From Nonomuraea solani (GTDB taxonomy: Bacteria > Actinomycetota > Actinomycetes > Streptosporangiales > Streptosporangiaceae): a stretch of 64,000 nt of DNA. Position 1 is the stretch's first letter. Each line of letters begins with the position of its first letter. The DNA is taken from NCBI RefSeq assembly GCF_900108335.1, contig NZ_FNVT01000023.1, forward strand, positions 84,597 through 148,596, given 5' to 3'. Shown here one piece after another: positions 49,070 to 59,278 of the stretch. A program made the position numbers and the translations under genes. Below the pieces are notes generated by a model. That model was given only the letters and a program-made list of their open reading frames with translations, was not told where the DNA came from and searched no databases.

Positions 49070-51318
49070 AGGAACATCGTGATGGGGTTCATCCGCTCCT
49101 CCGGGGTGGGTTCGGCGAGCCAGCCGAGCCGTACGGGCACGTCGTAGAGGCGGCCGGGGGCCAGCCGCCGCCAGAAGTGGCGCATGCCGGGCACGATGAC
49201 CTTGACGACCGGCAGGCCGATGTCGGGCCTGGTCTGGTCGAGCACGAGCATCTCCATCCCGCGCTCCTCGACCAGCGCGCGGGCCGCCTCGACGTCGTCG
49301 AGCAGGTCGGTGGTGGCCGGCCGGTCGTAGGCGGACGCGGGCACGGTGACCGCGGTGGGCGACAGGTACGGATGGTCCGCCACGCGCCCGTTCTTCCACC
49401 AGTCGACCTGGTCCCGCTCGGGGAACCGGTACCGGGTCACGCCGTCCGGGCCGACGTCGATGACCGCCGGGATGAACTGGTTCAGCTCGGCCAGGGCGCG
49501 CTGGACGGCGATGCGCACGTCGAAGTGGGCGCCGAAGGCCATGAGGATGTCCTCGGACGGCCCGTCGACCCGCCGGCTGATCGCGGCGGCCACCGGGACG
49601 CCGAGGTCGTTGGTGAGGTCGAGCACGTGCAGGTCACGCCCCAGACCGGCGTAGACCTCCTGGAACTCGGCCATCCACGGGTCGGCGAAGCTCGCGAGGT
49701 CGAAGGCGGGCCGGCGCACGCGGTTGTACCACCACACGGCCACCGCGTCCCGCTCGACGAGCTCCATGAAACCCTGCACGACGGCGTCCTCCAGGGAGGA
49801 GCCGGCCGCGTTGCCGTTGGAGTCGGCCCAGGCGTAGAGCGGGCCGGTGGAGTGCGGGTCGTTGTAGTAGTAGTAGAGGTAGCCCGTGGGCAGATACTTG
49901 TGCCGCCGCTCGGTCAGCGACCACACGGGCGTCCACTCGATGGCGGCGTCCTCGTCGAGAGGGTCGTTGACGAAGGAGTAGGGGGAGCTGGAGCGCAGCT
50001 CCAGGCGGGTGCGATATTGGCTGTCGCTGTAGAGCGAGCAGGTGTTCGGGTGCACGGCGTCCGCGCCGAGCTCGCGCAGGCTCGCCCGGCGCCTGGACTC
50101 GTCGCCCTGGAAGACGCCCGAGTAGCGTTCCATCGCCTCGCACATGGCGCTGACCTTCGCCTGCAGGTCGGTCATGCCCTTGCCGGCGCTCTGCGTGCGC
50201 AGCCCCTTGCGCAGCGAGGCGAGGTCGCGGACCTCCCGGGAGAAGTTGTGCCCGGCCATGTACGCCTTGACGAAGGGCACCCCGGTGCTCATCCTGGCGA
50301 GTTCGCGGATGACGCCGGTGACCGGGCTGACCAGGTGGGCGTACCGTTCGGCGGTGTCCTCAGGGTGCCGTGACCGGTGGCCCCCGTCGGCGGTGAACGT
50401 CTTCGGCCGCGAGCGCGGCTCGACCGGCGACTCCGCCGCCGCGGCCATCAGCCCGGCGTCGCCGCACGCGGGGCACTGTGGCCGGCGGCGCAGCTCGTGC
50501 CGGACGGCGCCGAGGTTCATGGTGTCGAAGGTGACCACGTCGCGCTGTTCCGGGTTCCGCATCCCGGCCAGCCATTTGACGGCCTCGGCCGCGACGAGCC
50601 GCACGCCCGCGTCCCGGGTCAGCGGCAGGTCGGCGGCGGGCAGGGCCAGCGGCCGGCCGCTGCGCAGCCGGTCCTCGATGTAGGTCAGCGACTGCCGGTG
50701 CCCTTCCAGCCGCTGCGTCAGGCACCGCCAGCAGCCGCCGTCACCGGCCCCGGGCTGGAAGACGGGCCCCAGCCAGAGGACGGGGCCGGTCGTACGGGCC
50801 AGCAGCCACGGCCGCCCGTCCGCCAGGTGCCGCCGGTTGATCTCGGCCAGCTCGCCTCGCAGATAGTCGTCGGCCAGCACGATGGTCAGCGCCGCATCCT
50901 CACCGGTCACCTCCACCCCTTCGGCGGCCAGCAGGTCACGTAACTCCTCGGCCGGCACGTCACCGACGGTGATCAGCTCGGCCCGGCCGCCGCGCACCGC
51001 GCCGGCCGCCTCCTGCGCCTCCAGGCCCGCCATCTCCCAGTACGCGGCCGTACCGCGCTCCAGGTCCTCGGTGACGTCCACCACCAGATCACGCTGCTTG
51101 AGCGTGTGCAGCACATAGAAGACGTTCTCCGGCGGAACCTCCGGCTCCACCGCGACCAGGATGTCCTGGACGGTGTGCTTGCCGTCGAGCAGACCGGCCA
51201 CCGCCTCGATCGACCGGCCGGAGAGCACATGGGTGTCCCGCTCGGAGATCAGGTAGACCCCTTCTCCCTCGATGACCTCGACCCTGAGATGGCGGCGGAA
51301 AGATGGTCGGGCGTCCAT
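49066..51318 (-). CDS. TOMM cyclodehydratase: E1-like leader-binding domain fused to YcaO
   Basis: 750 residues. The N-terminal 330 residues are the ocin-ThiF/E1-like leader-recognition part with a structural zinc tetrad CWRC (near 197-200) and CPAC (near 283). The C-terminal part is YcaO: GLRTQSAGKGMTDLQAKVSA, then CEAMERYSG, and DAVVQGFMELVERDAVAVWW carry the ATP and magnesium residues. The enzyme uses ATP to cyclise Cys, Ser or Thr onto the preceding backbone amide, forming azolines. It lies between the LanM-like and SagB genes, in the same transcript. Confidence 0.92.
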   Translation of the reverse strand: MDARPSFRRHLRVEVIEGEGVYLISERDTHVLSGRSIEAVAGLLDGKHTVQDILVAVEPEVPPENVFYVLHTLKQRDLVVDVTEDLERGTAAYWEMAGLEAQEAAGAVRGGRAELITVGDVPAEELRDLLAAEGVEVTGEDAALTIVLADDYLRGELAEINRRHLADGRPWLLARTTGPVLWLGPVFQPGAGDGGCWRCLTQRLEGHRQSLTYIEDRLRSGRPLALPAADLPLTRDAGVRLVAAEAVKWLAGMRNPEQRDVVTFDTMNLGAVRHELRRRPQCPACGDAGLMAAAAESPVEPRSRPKTFTADGGHRSRHPEDTAERYAHLVSPVTGVIRELARMSTGVPFVKAYMAGHNFSREVRDLASLRKGLRTQSAGKGMTDLQAKVSAMCEAMERYSGVFQGDESRRRASLRELGADAVHPNTCSLYSDSQYRTRLELRSSSPYSFVNDPLDEDAAIEWTPVWSLTERRHKYLPTGYLYYYYNDPHSTGPLYAWADSNGNAAGSSLEDAVVQGFMELVERDAVAVWWYNRVRRPAFDLASFADPWMAEFQEVYAGLGRDLHVLDLTNDLGVPVAAAISRRVDGPSEDILMAFGAHFDVRIAVQRALAELNQFIPAVIDVGPDGVTRYRFPERDQVDWWKNGRVADHPYLSPTAVTVPASAYDRPATTDLLDDVEAARALVEERGMEMLVLDQTRPDIGLPVVKVIVPGMRHFWRRLAPGRLYDVPVRLGWLAEPTPEERMNPITMFL

Positions 51319-51376
51319 GGCAGTCCTTTCAGTACACGAATCAGGGCACGAGTCAGTACACGAATCAGGGCACGCA
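51319..51376. repeat. Short direct repeats between LanM-like and YcaO genes
   Basis: The 58-bp spacer consists largely of a 12-nt element on the minus strand, alternating CGTGTACTGA and CGTGCCCTGA, four times, continuing the GTGCACTGA at the LanM-like stop codon. Several in-frame stops are thus created after the gene. The last bases hold the RBS of the YcaO gene (AAAGGAC). Confidence 0.7.
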
Positions 51377-54300
51377 TCAGTGCACGAGACGTAGCGAGGC
51401 GACCTGGTCGTCGGCGAGCCGGAGGAGGGTGAGCCCCGCCGCGGCGAGCCCGTCGGTGGCGGACAGGGACAGCCGGTCGGCGCGCCGCCGGTCGGCGAAC
51501 CAGCGGCCCGTGTGGTCGCGGCGGCGCAGCAGCTCGGCGGCCAGCCCCCCGGCGGCGCGCTCCAGCGCCGAGTCGCCGGTCAGGCGGGCGGTGTGCAGCG
51601 CCACCTCGGTGTCCACGACGAGCCGCGCGCAGGAACGTGCCGCGTCGGCCGCGCAGTATCTGGCCACGCGTTCCCGCAGGTCACCGGGCACCTCGCCGGT
51701 GAGCAGGTGGGCGGTGGCGACGGCGGCGAGCAGCGAACCGGGCGTGTCGAGGGCGAACCGGTGCGCCAGCAGCGGCGCGGAGGCGGAACCCAGCGCGGCC
51801 GCGCTGACGGCCAGCGCCCACACCAGCCCGTCCTGCCCGGTGGGCACCCCGTCGAGCGCGGCCAGACCCGGCGGGTACGGCGACGCGCCCGTGGCGCCCA
51901 GCTCGGCCAGCAGTTCCTCGTGCAGCCGTACGACGAGCGCCTCGGCCGCCGGGACCGTCACCGGGGAGGCTTCGCGCAGTTTGTGCAGGGCGAGCAGCAG
52001 CCCGGCCCGGCCCAGCACGGGCTCGGCGGAGGTCGGCAGGGACAACTGCTCCTCGGCGAGCGGCACCAGCGCGGCCGCCCGCTCCACGAGCCGGGTGTCG
52101 CCCAGCGTGTGGCCGCAGCGGCTCAGCGCGTAGATGGCCGAGCCGAGACCCACGAACGCGCCGACCGGCGCGAGGGTCCCGCACATCCGGCGGTAGACGG
52201 TCGACCGGGTGGACAGGGCCGCGAACTCGGCCGAGGCGTCCAGCGCGTCCTGCGCCGCCGTCCAGTGACCGGGGGCGCCGGTGTTGGCGTACAGCTCGGC
52301 GAGGAAGACGGCCAGGCCGGCGGTGCCGGTGAGCAGGTCGCCTTGCAAGGGTTCGATCTGGTCAAGCCCGTGCGCGGGGTAGGTGACCACGCCGATCCAG
52401 CCGGACCGCTCGCCCGCGGGGCCCGGGAGCGGGACGGCGGCGTCGAGCACCTCGCCGGCCAGCTCCCCGGCGCGGGCGAGCAGCACCTCGGCCTCGGGCT
52501 CCGCCCGCCGGCCCGACAGGTCGTAGACGTACTGGCCGATCTCGCGGATCGTCCGGGGCCGCGGCCCGGGGCCGGGGAACGAGGCGGGCAGCTCCCTCGC
52601 GCCGGTGAAGTCCAGGCAGGTCTCCAGCACGGCGAGGTGTTCGTCCACCGGGAACCCCGCCAGGTCGGCGACGCGGTCCTGGAGCCGCTGCCAGGCCGTG
52701 CCCGAGAAGTGCCCGGGAATCTCGACGCCGTCGGGGGTGAACACCGAGTCCGATCCCGGCCTGGAGACGAACAGCGGGACGTCCATCCGGCGGAACGCGT
52801 CGATCTCCTGCTCGACGATCTCCAGGATGTCCTCGCGCCCCGGGTCCCGCCGCAGCGTCTCGCGGGCGCTGCGGAACAAGTGGGCCAGGGTGACCTCCCT
52901 GGCCATCCCGTCGATCAGCGCCCCCGGGCTCAGGCTCATGCCGAGCAGTTCGACGCAGTCCCAGGTGCTGCGCCAGATGTAGCGGACCGGCGCGTCCTGG
53001 AGCAGGGCGAGCGGGCCGCGGGCGTCGGCCAGCAGGGTGCGGTTGCGCAGCAGGCAGTCCTGCATCAGCCGGTATCCCTCGGCCACCTCGTCGGCGTAGC
53101 GGCTCGGGTCGGCCAGCTCGCCCGCGCCCCACGTCGGCCGGTACGGCGGCGCCTCCCAGCCGAGCGGATAGCCCGTGGAGTTGAGGGCGACCTGCTCCTG
53201 CAGCCCGGCCATGCAGCCGATGTCCTGCGCCTGGACGCCGCCCGCGATCACCCGGGGAAAGCTGATGACGGCGGTCTTGGCCACCGTCTCCTCGACCTTC
53301 CCCCACAGGGACCTGATGCGGTCGCCGATCAGGGCGGGCTTGCTGATGCGGGCCTGGAGCACGTTCTCCAGGTCGATGAAGACCGGGGTGTCCCCCTTGG
53401 CGACCAGGTTGTCGGCCCACAGGTCGCGGCACTCCAGGAACTGGGCGAGCCTGGCCAGCATGCCCAGGCGCGTGTAGTAGCGGCGGACGCCGTCCTCGCC
53501 GGCGGCGGGCTCGGAGGTGACGTACTCCTCCCAGCCGTAGCCGTCGCGCAGGACGACCGCGCGGGTGTGCAGGGGGAGCGGCAGCCCGTGGTTGTTCAGC
53601 AGGGTGCACACGTCCATCAGCCCGACCACCGAGCGCAGGTCCTTCGGCTTGTAGACGACCCGCTCGCCCGAGGCGAAGGTGAGCAGCGTGACCACCCGGC
53701 CATGGTTGTGCGGGTCTCCCGAGTCGCCCGAATAGCCCGTGACCGGGCCGGGAGCGGTCCAGCCCCACAACGTCCTGCGCAGCTCGGGCAGGTCGGCGTT
53801 CAGCCGGTCGAACAGCTCGTGGACGACGCGCCGCCACTGCAGGCAGACCACGCCCATGACGTAGGCCAGCCCCGGCAGTGTCTCCAGCCGGTCGAGCCAG
53901 CCGGACTGGCTGACGTCCAGGCCCGGGCTCTGCAGCCACGCGGACACGTCGTTGGCGGTGCCGTTGAGCTGCGCCTCGAACGCGAAACCGGAGAAGCAGA
54001 CCTGCGTCAGGCGCTCGATCAACTGGCCCGCGAGGTCCTCGCACGCCTCGGGCGTGACGGGCACGCCGCGTACCTTGCCGTCCTTGATGTCCACCAGCCG
54101 GTTGACGGCGCGCCTGAACGCCACGAACGGGGAGCCGGGCCGCCCGGACGCGGGGTCGGCCGCGGCCGTGGGCGGCTGGGCGAGCAGGAAGTCCACCAGG
54201 GCGTAGCCCCAGTCGGGCAGTCTGCGCGGGTCGGCGAGCCGCACGTCGATGAGCCCGGCCCCGAGGTCGCGGCCCGAGCGCCTGCGGTGCTGCAGCAGCG

Positions 54301-54532
54301 CCCGCTTGGCGTCCTCGTCGTCGCCGACGGCGGCCTTGAGCCAGCGTTTGGTACGTTCGGACGCCTGACGCGGGCCACGCCCCGCCACCGGGACGAAGAA
54401 CTCTCCCGACACCCGCTCGGGAAAGGGCGCGGCGGCGGCGAGCACGGCCATCAGCCGTTCGTCCCCGCCCGGGACCGCGAGCAGGCTCTCACCCTGCGCT
54501 TCGGCGAATCCGGCGTGAACCGAGAGCGTCAT
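51377..54532 (-). CDS. LanM-like protein: dehydratase domain with degenerate cyclase domain
   Basis: 1051 residues. The dehydratase part (about 170-680) has LanM motifs: DPHNHGRVVTLLTFASGERV with VVYKPKDL, DGYGWEEYV, RDLWADNLVA (Asp and Asn kept, family His replaced by Trp) and PVFIDLENVL, so phosphorylation and elimination of Ser/Thr look possible. The C-terminal 350 residues keep the toroid repeats (LLTGTAGLAVFLAELY) but the three zinc-site motifs are missing: GFxHG is GVPTGQDG, WCHGxxG is ALDTPGSL, and CHG is CARLV. It therefore probably dehydrates without forming lanthionines, like the dehydratases of proteusin clusters. Confidence 0.85.
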   Translation of the reverse strand: MTLSVHAGFAEAQGESLLAVPGGDERLMAVLAAAAPFPERVSGEFFVPVAGRGPRQASERTKRWLKAAVGDDEDAKRALLQHRRRSGRDLGAGLIDVRLADPRRLPDWGYALVDFLLAQPPTAAADPASGRPGSPFVAFRRAVNRLVDIKDGKVRGVPVTPEACEDLAGQLIERLTQVCFSGFAFEAQLNGTANDVSAWLQSPGLDVSQSGWLDRLETLPGLAYVMGVVCLQWRRVVHELFDRLNADLPELRRTLWGWTAPGPVTGYSGDSGDPHNHGRVVTLLTFASGERVVYKPKDLRSVVGLMDVCTLLNNHGLPLPLHTRAVVLRDGYGWEEYVTSEPAAGEDGVRRYYTRLGMLARLAQFLECRDLWADNLVAKGDTPVFIDLENVLQARISKPALIGDRIRSLWGKVEETVAKTAVISFPRVIAGGVQAQDIGCMAGLQEQVALNSTGYPLGWEAPPYRPTWGAGELADPSRYADEVAEGYRLMQDCLLRNRTLLADARGPLALLQDAPVRYIWRSTWDCVELLGMSLSPGALIDGMAREVTLAHLFRSARETLRRDPGREDILEIVEQEIDAFRRMDVPLFVSRPGSDSVFTPDGVEIPGHFSGTAWQRLQDRVADLAGFPVDEHLAVLETCLDFTGARELPASFPGPGPRPRTIREIGQYVYDLSGRRAEPEAEVLLARAGELAGEVLDAAVPLPGPAGERSGWIGVVTYPAHGLDQIEPLQGDLLTGTAGLAVFLAELYANTGAPGHWTAAQDALDASAEFAALSTRSTVYRRMCGTLAPVGAFVGLGSAIYALSRCGHTLGDTRLVERAAALVPLAEEQLSLPTSAEPVLGRAGLLLALHKLREASPVTVPAAEALVVRLHEELLAELGATGASPYPPGLAALDGVPTGQDGLVWALAVSAAALGSASAPLLAHRFALDTPGSLLAAVATAHLLTGEVPGDLRERVARYCAADAARSCARLVVDTEVALHTARLTGDSALERAAGGLAAELLRRRDHTGRWFADRRRADRLSLSATDGLAAAGLTLLRLADDQVASLRLVH

Positions 54533-54533
54533 C

Positions 54534-57116
54534 TCAGACCTCCTGTCGGCGGACCATGCGGGCGAAGAGCCGGCTGTCGTCCATCAGCTCCTCGAAGGGG
54601 CCGTCGGCGACGACCCTCCCCTGGTCGAGTACGTAGATCCGATCCGCCGACCTGATGGTGCTCAGCCGGTGCGCGATCACGATCCGGGTGATGTCCAGCT
54701 CGGCGATCCGCCGGCTGACCAGCGCCTGCGTGTGGTTGTCCAGGGCGCTCGTCGCCTCGTCGAGGATGAGGATCCGCGGGCGCTTGACCAGCGCTCTGGC
54801 GATGAGCAGCCGCTGGAGCTGGCCGCCCGAGAAGGACGCGTTGTCCTCCCCGACGATGGTGTGCAGGCCCATGGGCATCGCGGCGATGTCGCCGTCCAGG
54901 TCGGCGAGGCGGGCCGCCCGCCAGGCGTCCTCCTCCGTCGCGCCCGGCACGTCGCCGATGATGTTCTCCAGGATCGAGCCTCTGAGCACTCTGGCCTGCT
55001 GCATCACTACGCCGACCTGGGCGCGTACCCGGCGCAGGTCGAGGTCGCGCAGGTCGCCGCCGTCGTAGAGCACCTGGCCGGTACGGGGCGCGTCGAAGCC
55101 CAGCAGCAGCCGCACCAGCGTGGACTTGCCCGCGCCGGACGGGCCCGCGACCGCGACGAACTCGCCCGGCCTGAACACCATCGACACGTCGTCGAGGATC
55201 CGCATCGCGGTGCCGGGATAGGCGAAGGAGACGCCGCCGAGCCGGACCAGCCCGCTCAGCTCGCCGGGGTCCTTCGCGCCCGGCGACGTCTCGGGCGCCC
55301 GCTCCAGCACCGGGCGCAGCCGCTCGAACCGGGGCAGCAGGGCGAAGGCCGCCTCCACCGCCCGGTTCATCTGGCCGAGCGCGAGCACGAACTGGCCGAG
55401 CGCCACGGCGGCGATCACGAAGGACGCCGCCGGGACGCCCAGGGTCAGGCCCGTGAAGGCGAGGACCAGGAGCAGGATCGGCTGCGCCGCGGCGCCGATC
55501 GCCGCCGAGACCGCCCGCTCGCGCTGGGCCGCGGCGACCGCGCGCTGCTGGGTGGCGAACAGCCGGGACCACAGCCCGAACACCTGGGCCTCCCGGCCCG
55601 CGACATGGATCTTGTCGATCGCGCCGAGGCACGCGTACAGGAGGGAGTAGACCTTCCCGTACTGCTCGTGCATGACCAGCTCGTGCCGCTGCTGACGGAC
55701 CGCGCGCCCGGCGAGCACGGCCAGCAGCGCGCCGACCCCGCCCAGCGCGGCCAGGGCCAGCCGCCAGTCCACGGCGACCAGCGCCAGCAGGCCGAGCAGC
55801 GAGAACATGCCGCCGAGCAGGGAGTTGACCGCGGCCTCGCCGAGCGCCTTGCGCATGTCGGCGACGGCGTTGGCGCGCTGGACCAGCTCGCCGGTGCTGT
55901 ACTGGTTGAAGAACGGCAGGTCGAGCGAGACGAGGTGGCCCCAGACGGCGGGTTCGAGCCGTTCCTGGAGCCGTCCGTGGACGCGTACGAGCACCGAGTT
56001 GCGCACGGCGAGGAGCAGGGTGCTCGCGCACACCATGGCGGCGATGACCACCGCGATCCAGATCGTCGCCGGCCGCTCGGCGGGGTCGGCCGCCGAGCTC
56101 AGGAGGCTGAAGGTGAACAGGGGGACGCCGAGCGCGAGCAGCGCGGCGCCGCCGCCCGCCCCGAGGAGCCAGGCCAGCTCCCTGCCCGCGCCGCGCAGGC
56201 CGAATCTGAGCAGCGCCAGGGGAGAGGTGAGGTCGTCGCCGAGCGGCGGATAGATCTGCCAGGCGTCGGGTTCGAGGCCGGCGGCCACGGATTCGGTCAC
56301 CCGGCACGGGTCCCCCACCGGGTCGGCGCTGCGGTAGCCGCCCCGGTGGGGGAGGAGCGCCACCGGCCGCCCGCCCTCCCGGGTGAAGCCGATCATGGGA
56401 ACGGTGGCCTGGCGCCACCACCGTCCCTCCAGGCGCACCCGCCGGTGCCTGACCCTGGCGGCGTCCAGCGCCGCGCCGAGCGGGTCGGCAGAGGTGGGGG
56501 AGGTCTCTCCTACGGTGAATCCGCAGTGGTCGCCGAGCGTCTTGACCACTTTCGCGGCGTGCTCGGCGGTCGTCCTGGGCCGGTCGGGGGTGGGCGGCGT
56601 GCCGGCGGCGACCGCGACGTCGGCGAACGAGCGCCGGAGCGTCTCGCTCGTGGCCGTCACCCTGGCCGCGCGCCAGTTGTCCCGGTCGGCCTCCTCCGCC
56701 TCGGCCAGCAGCAGCACCTGCTCCAGCGCCCCGCGATGCAGCGCGCGCAGTTCGCGCTCGCCCGGCGGGTCCTCCGCCGCGCCGGGGCGGCGGCGGGAGG
56801 TGCCGTCCTGCTGGAGGCGGCGCGCCCAGGCCGACAGCGCGGCGGCGTCCCTGCGGACACGGCGCACGGACGTACCGTCGGCCGGGGAGGCCAGCACGGT
56901 GTAGCCGCGCGGCAGGTCGGTGGCGGCGAAGCCGTGCATGAGCTGCCCGCTCTCCACCCGGACGACGCGGCGGCGGGGCCCCCGGCCGTCCACCGGCGAC
57001 AGCAGCACGTCGACGAAACCGCTGACCACGCGCCAGCAGGCGTAGGGGTCGATGAGCTCGATCTCGCTGACGGGGTAGCCGTCCGTGTCACTCTTGCTGA
57101 CGGGCTTCAGGTTCAT
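54534..57116 (-). CDS. NHLM-type peptide ABC exporter, no peptidase domain
   Basis: 860 residues from ATG 57116 (ATGA overlap with the upstream exporter). The first 350 residues are a soluble region found in NHLM_micro_ABC2-type proteins, without C39 residues. A six-helix ABC membrane domain (about 380-640) and an ATPase follow: Walker A GPSGAGKST, signature FSGGQLQR, Walker B ILILDEATSALD. It presumably forms a heterodimer with the peptidase-containing exporter to secrete the mature RiPPs. Confidence 0.9.
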   Translation of the reverse strand: MNLKPVSKSDTDGYPVSEIELIDPYACWRVVSGFVDVLLSPVDGRGPRRRVVRVESGQLMHGFAATDLPRGYTVLASPADGTSVRRVRRDAAALSAWARRLQQDGTSRRRPGAAEDPPGERELRALHRGALEQVLLLAEAEEADRDNWRAARVTATSETLRRSFADVAVAAGTPPTPDRPRTTAEHAAKVVKTLGDHCGFTVGETSPTSADPLGAALDAARVRHRRVRLEGRWWRQATVPMIGFTREGGRPVALLPHRGGYRSADPVGDPCRVTESVAAGLEPDAWQIYPPLGDDLTSPLALLRFGLRGAGRELAWLLGAGGGAALLALGVPLFTFSLLSSAADPAERPATIWIAVVIAAMVCASTLLLAVRNSVLVRVHGRLQERLEPAVWGHLVSLDLPFFNQYSTGELVQRANAVADMRKALGEAAVNSLLGGMFSLLGLLALVAVDWRLALAALGGVGALLAVLAGRAVRQQRHELVMHEQYGKVYSLLYACLGAIDKIHVAGREAQVFGLWSRLFATQQRAVAAAQRERAVSAAIGAAAQPILLLVLAFTGLTLGVPAASFVIAAVALGQFVLALGQMNRAVEAAFALLPRFERLRPVLERAPETSPGAKDPGELSGLVRLGGVSFAYPGTAMRILDDVSMVFRPGEFVAVAGPSGAGKSTLVRLLLGFDAPRTGQVLYDGGDLRDLDLRRVRAQVGVVMQQARVLRGSILENIIGDVPGATEEDAWRAARLADLDGDIAAMPMGLHTIVGEDNASFSGGQLQRLLIARALVKRPRILILDEATSALDNHTQALVSRRIAELDITRIVIAHRLSTIRSADRIYVLDQGRVVADGPFEELMDDSRLFARMVRRQEV

Positions 57117-59278
57117 GCCGCTTCCTCGACGAGCGTGCGGTAGAGACCGGGCTCGGCGATGAGCTCGGCGTGCGTGCCCCGCTGGACGACCTCGCCGCGG
57201 TCCAGGACGAGGATCAGGTCGCTGTCGCGCACGGTGCTGAGCCGGTGCGCGATGACCACGCACGTGCAGCCCCTGGCCTTGAGATTGGCGTCCACCAGGG
57301 CCTCGGTCTCCGCGTCGAGTGCGCTGGTGGCCTCGTCCAGGACCAGCACCGAGGGCGCCAGGGCCAGCGCCCGGGCGATCTCCAGGCGCTGCCGTTCGCC
57401 GCCCGACAGGTTGCGGCCGCGCTCCTCGACCCAGCCGCCCGACAGCCCGCCCCTGCGGTGGACCACGTCGGCGATGCAGGCGTCGCCGACCGCTCTGCGC
57501 AGCCGGTACGCGGGTACCGTCGGGTCCCACAGCGTGAGGTTGTCGGCCACCGTGCCCTCGAACACCTGCAGGTTCTGCTCCACGTAGCCGATCGAGGTGG
57601 ACAGCGTCTCCCTGGGCGTCTCGTCCCTGGGCACGCCGTCGAATTTGATCTGCCCGGACCACGGCATGACCGCGCCGGTGAGCAGCCGGGCGACCGTGGA
57701 CTTGCCGCTGCCGGTACGGCCGACGATGGCGATGCGCCGGCCGGGCTCCGCGCGCCACGACAGCTCCTTGATCACCGGCCCGTGCTGGCGGTCGTACCCG
57801 AAGGTGACCCGGTCGAACTCCACCGCGCCGCGCAGGCCGCCCGCCCCTTCGGGAGTGCGGGGCGGCTCGGCGTGCCGGGGGTCGGGCTCGGCGCACAGCG
57901 CGTCGTCGAGCATGCTGGTCTGCGCGAACGCGATCTGCGCCTCGGCGCCGATCCCGACCAGGGACGACATGGGTACGAGGAAGGCGCCGATGAGGAGCTG
58001 GGCCGCGATGACGGTCTCCATCGTGATCTCGCCGCGGGCCATCAGCACCGCCCCGGTGATCACCATGGTGGCCCCGGCGAGCGAGCCGAGCGCGGCCGGC
58101 ACCACCATCAGCGCCTGCGTGATCCGCATCAGCTCCTGGGCCGCCGACATGGCGCGCGCCGACAGCCCCGCCCATTTGGCGAAGAACCAGCCCTCGGCGC
58201 CGTCGGCCTTCAGCGACTCGGCCATCGAGACGCCGTTGAACGCCATGCTGTCCCTGCGGTGCTCGTCGAAGATGAACCGCTGCTGGTGCGGGGCGGTACG
58301 TCGGCTGACCGCGCGCATCGCCACCAGGTTGACCGCCCCCAGCAGCACGGCGACCGCGGCGAAGGCCGGGTGGAAGGCGAACAGGATCGAGCAGTGCACC
58401 ACCATGGTCAGCAGGGCCGCGATGGTGGTGGCGACCCGGTCCGACAGCAGCAGGGCCAGCCCGGCGCCGAAGGACGTCCTGGTCACCAGGCCGCCGGTCT
58501 GCCGCCGGTGGAAATGGTCGCCGGGCAGCCTGAGCAGCCGCCACACGTACCGGCCTGACAGGTCGGCCGCCATCGCCATCTGCACGGCGCCGAGCAGCCG
58601 CTGCTGCGCCCATGTGCCGGCCAGGGTGAAGCCGACGCAGCCGAGCAGCCCGAGCAGCACGGGCACGGACCAGGCCGCGCCGCCGTCGACCAGCACCTTG
58701 CCGAGCAGGACCCGGGTCAGCAGCGCGGTGACCGCCGCGGGCAGGGCCAGCATGAACGCCATGAGGCCGACGGCGAGCAGCGTGGACAGGTACGGCCGCA
58801 CCTTCGCCAGCGCCGAGCGGGCCATCGGGAACCGCGGCCCTCCCGGGGCGAAACCCTCACCAGGGCGCGGCACCAGCACGATCCCGCTGAAACGCTGCCG
58901 GAACTCCTCTCTGCTCAGCCGGATCCTGCCCACGGCGGGGTCGTTGAGATAGGCCCACCGCTTGCGCATGCCCTCCAGCACCACGTAGTGGCGCTGGTCA
59001 ACGAAGATCATCGAGGGGACGGGGAAGCTCTCCAGGGCGTCGGCCTCCACCCGGAAGCCGCCGATCGTGAAGCCGTACTCCTCGGCCGCCGCCTTGAGCC
59101 CGGCTCCGGTGAGCCCGTCCCTGCCGACCCCGCAGCGTTCCCTGATCTCGTGCAGGGGAACGCGCAGACCGTGGAAGGCGAAGATCGTGCTCAGGCAGGC
59201 GGGCCCGCAGTCGGCGTCCTCCATCTGCGGCCGGCGCTCGGTGCGGACCGGCCGCGGCCTGGTGGTGGTCTCAGCCAC
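57113..59278 (-). CDS. NHLM-type peptide ABC exporter with C39 leader peptidase
   Basis: 721 residues from GTG 59278, overlapping the HlyD-like stop by 8 bp. The N-terminal C39 protease is intact: Gln18, Cys24 (EDADCGPACL), His97 (RHYVVLEG) and Asp113 (LNDPAVG). A six-helix transmembrane domain and ATPase follow (GRTGSGKST, LSGGERQR, LVLDEATSALD). It should cut the leaders after the small-residue AG at positions 74-75 and export the core. All five precursors end their leaders there. Confidence 0.92.
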   Translation of the reverse strand: MAETTTRPRPVRTERRPQMEDADCGPACLSTIFAFHGLRVPLHEIRERCGVGRDGLTGAGLKAAAEEYGFTIGGFRVEADALESFPVPSMIFVDQRHYVVLEGMRKRWAYLNDPAVGRIRLSREEFRQRFSGIVLVPRPGEGFAPGGPRFPMARSALAKVRPYLSTLLAVGLMAFMLALPAAVTALLTRVLLGKVLVDGGAAWSVPVLLGLLGCVGFTLAGTWAQQRLLGAVQMAMAADLSGRYVWRLLRLPGDHFHRRQTGGLVTRTSFGAGLALLLSDRVATTIAALLTMVVHCSILFAFHPAFAAVAVLLGAVNLVAMRAVSRRTAPHQQRFIFDEHRRDSMAFNGVSMAESLKADGAEGWFFAKWAGLSARAMSAAQELMRITQALMVVPAALGSLAGATMVITGAVLMARGEITMETVIAAQLLIGAFLVPMSSLVGIGAEAQIAFAQTSMLDDALCAEPDPRHAEPPRTPEGAGGLRGAVEFDRVTFGYDRQHGPVIKELSWRAEPGRRIAIVGRTGSGKSTVARLLTGAVMPWSGQIKFDGVPRDETPRETLSTSIGYVEQNLQVFEGTVADNLTLWDPTVPAYRLRRAVGDACIADVVHRRGGLSGGWVEERGRNLSGGERQRLEIARALALAPSVLVLDEATSALDAETEALVDANLKARGCTCVVIAHRLSTVRDSDLILVLDRGEVVQRGTHAELIAEPGLYRTLVEEAA

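Noticed and set aside
51377..54532. Ordinary class II lanthipeptide cluster
   Set aside because: The LanM cyclase lacks the CHG and other zinc ligands, and azole enzymes are coupled with it.
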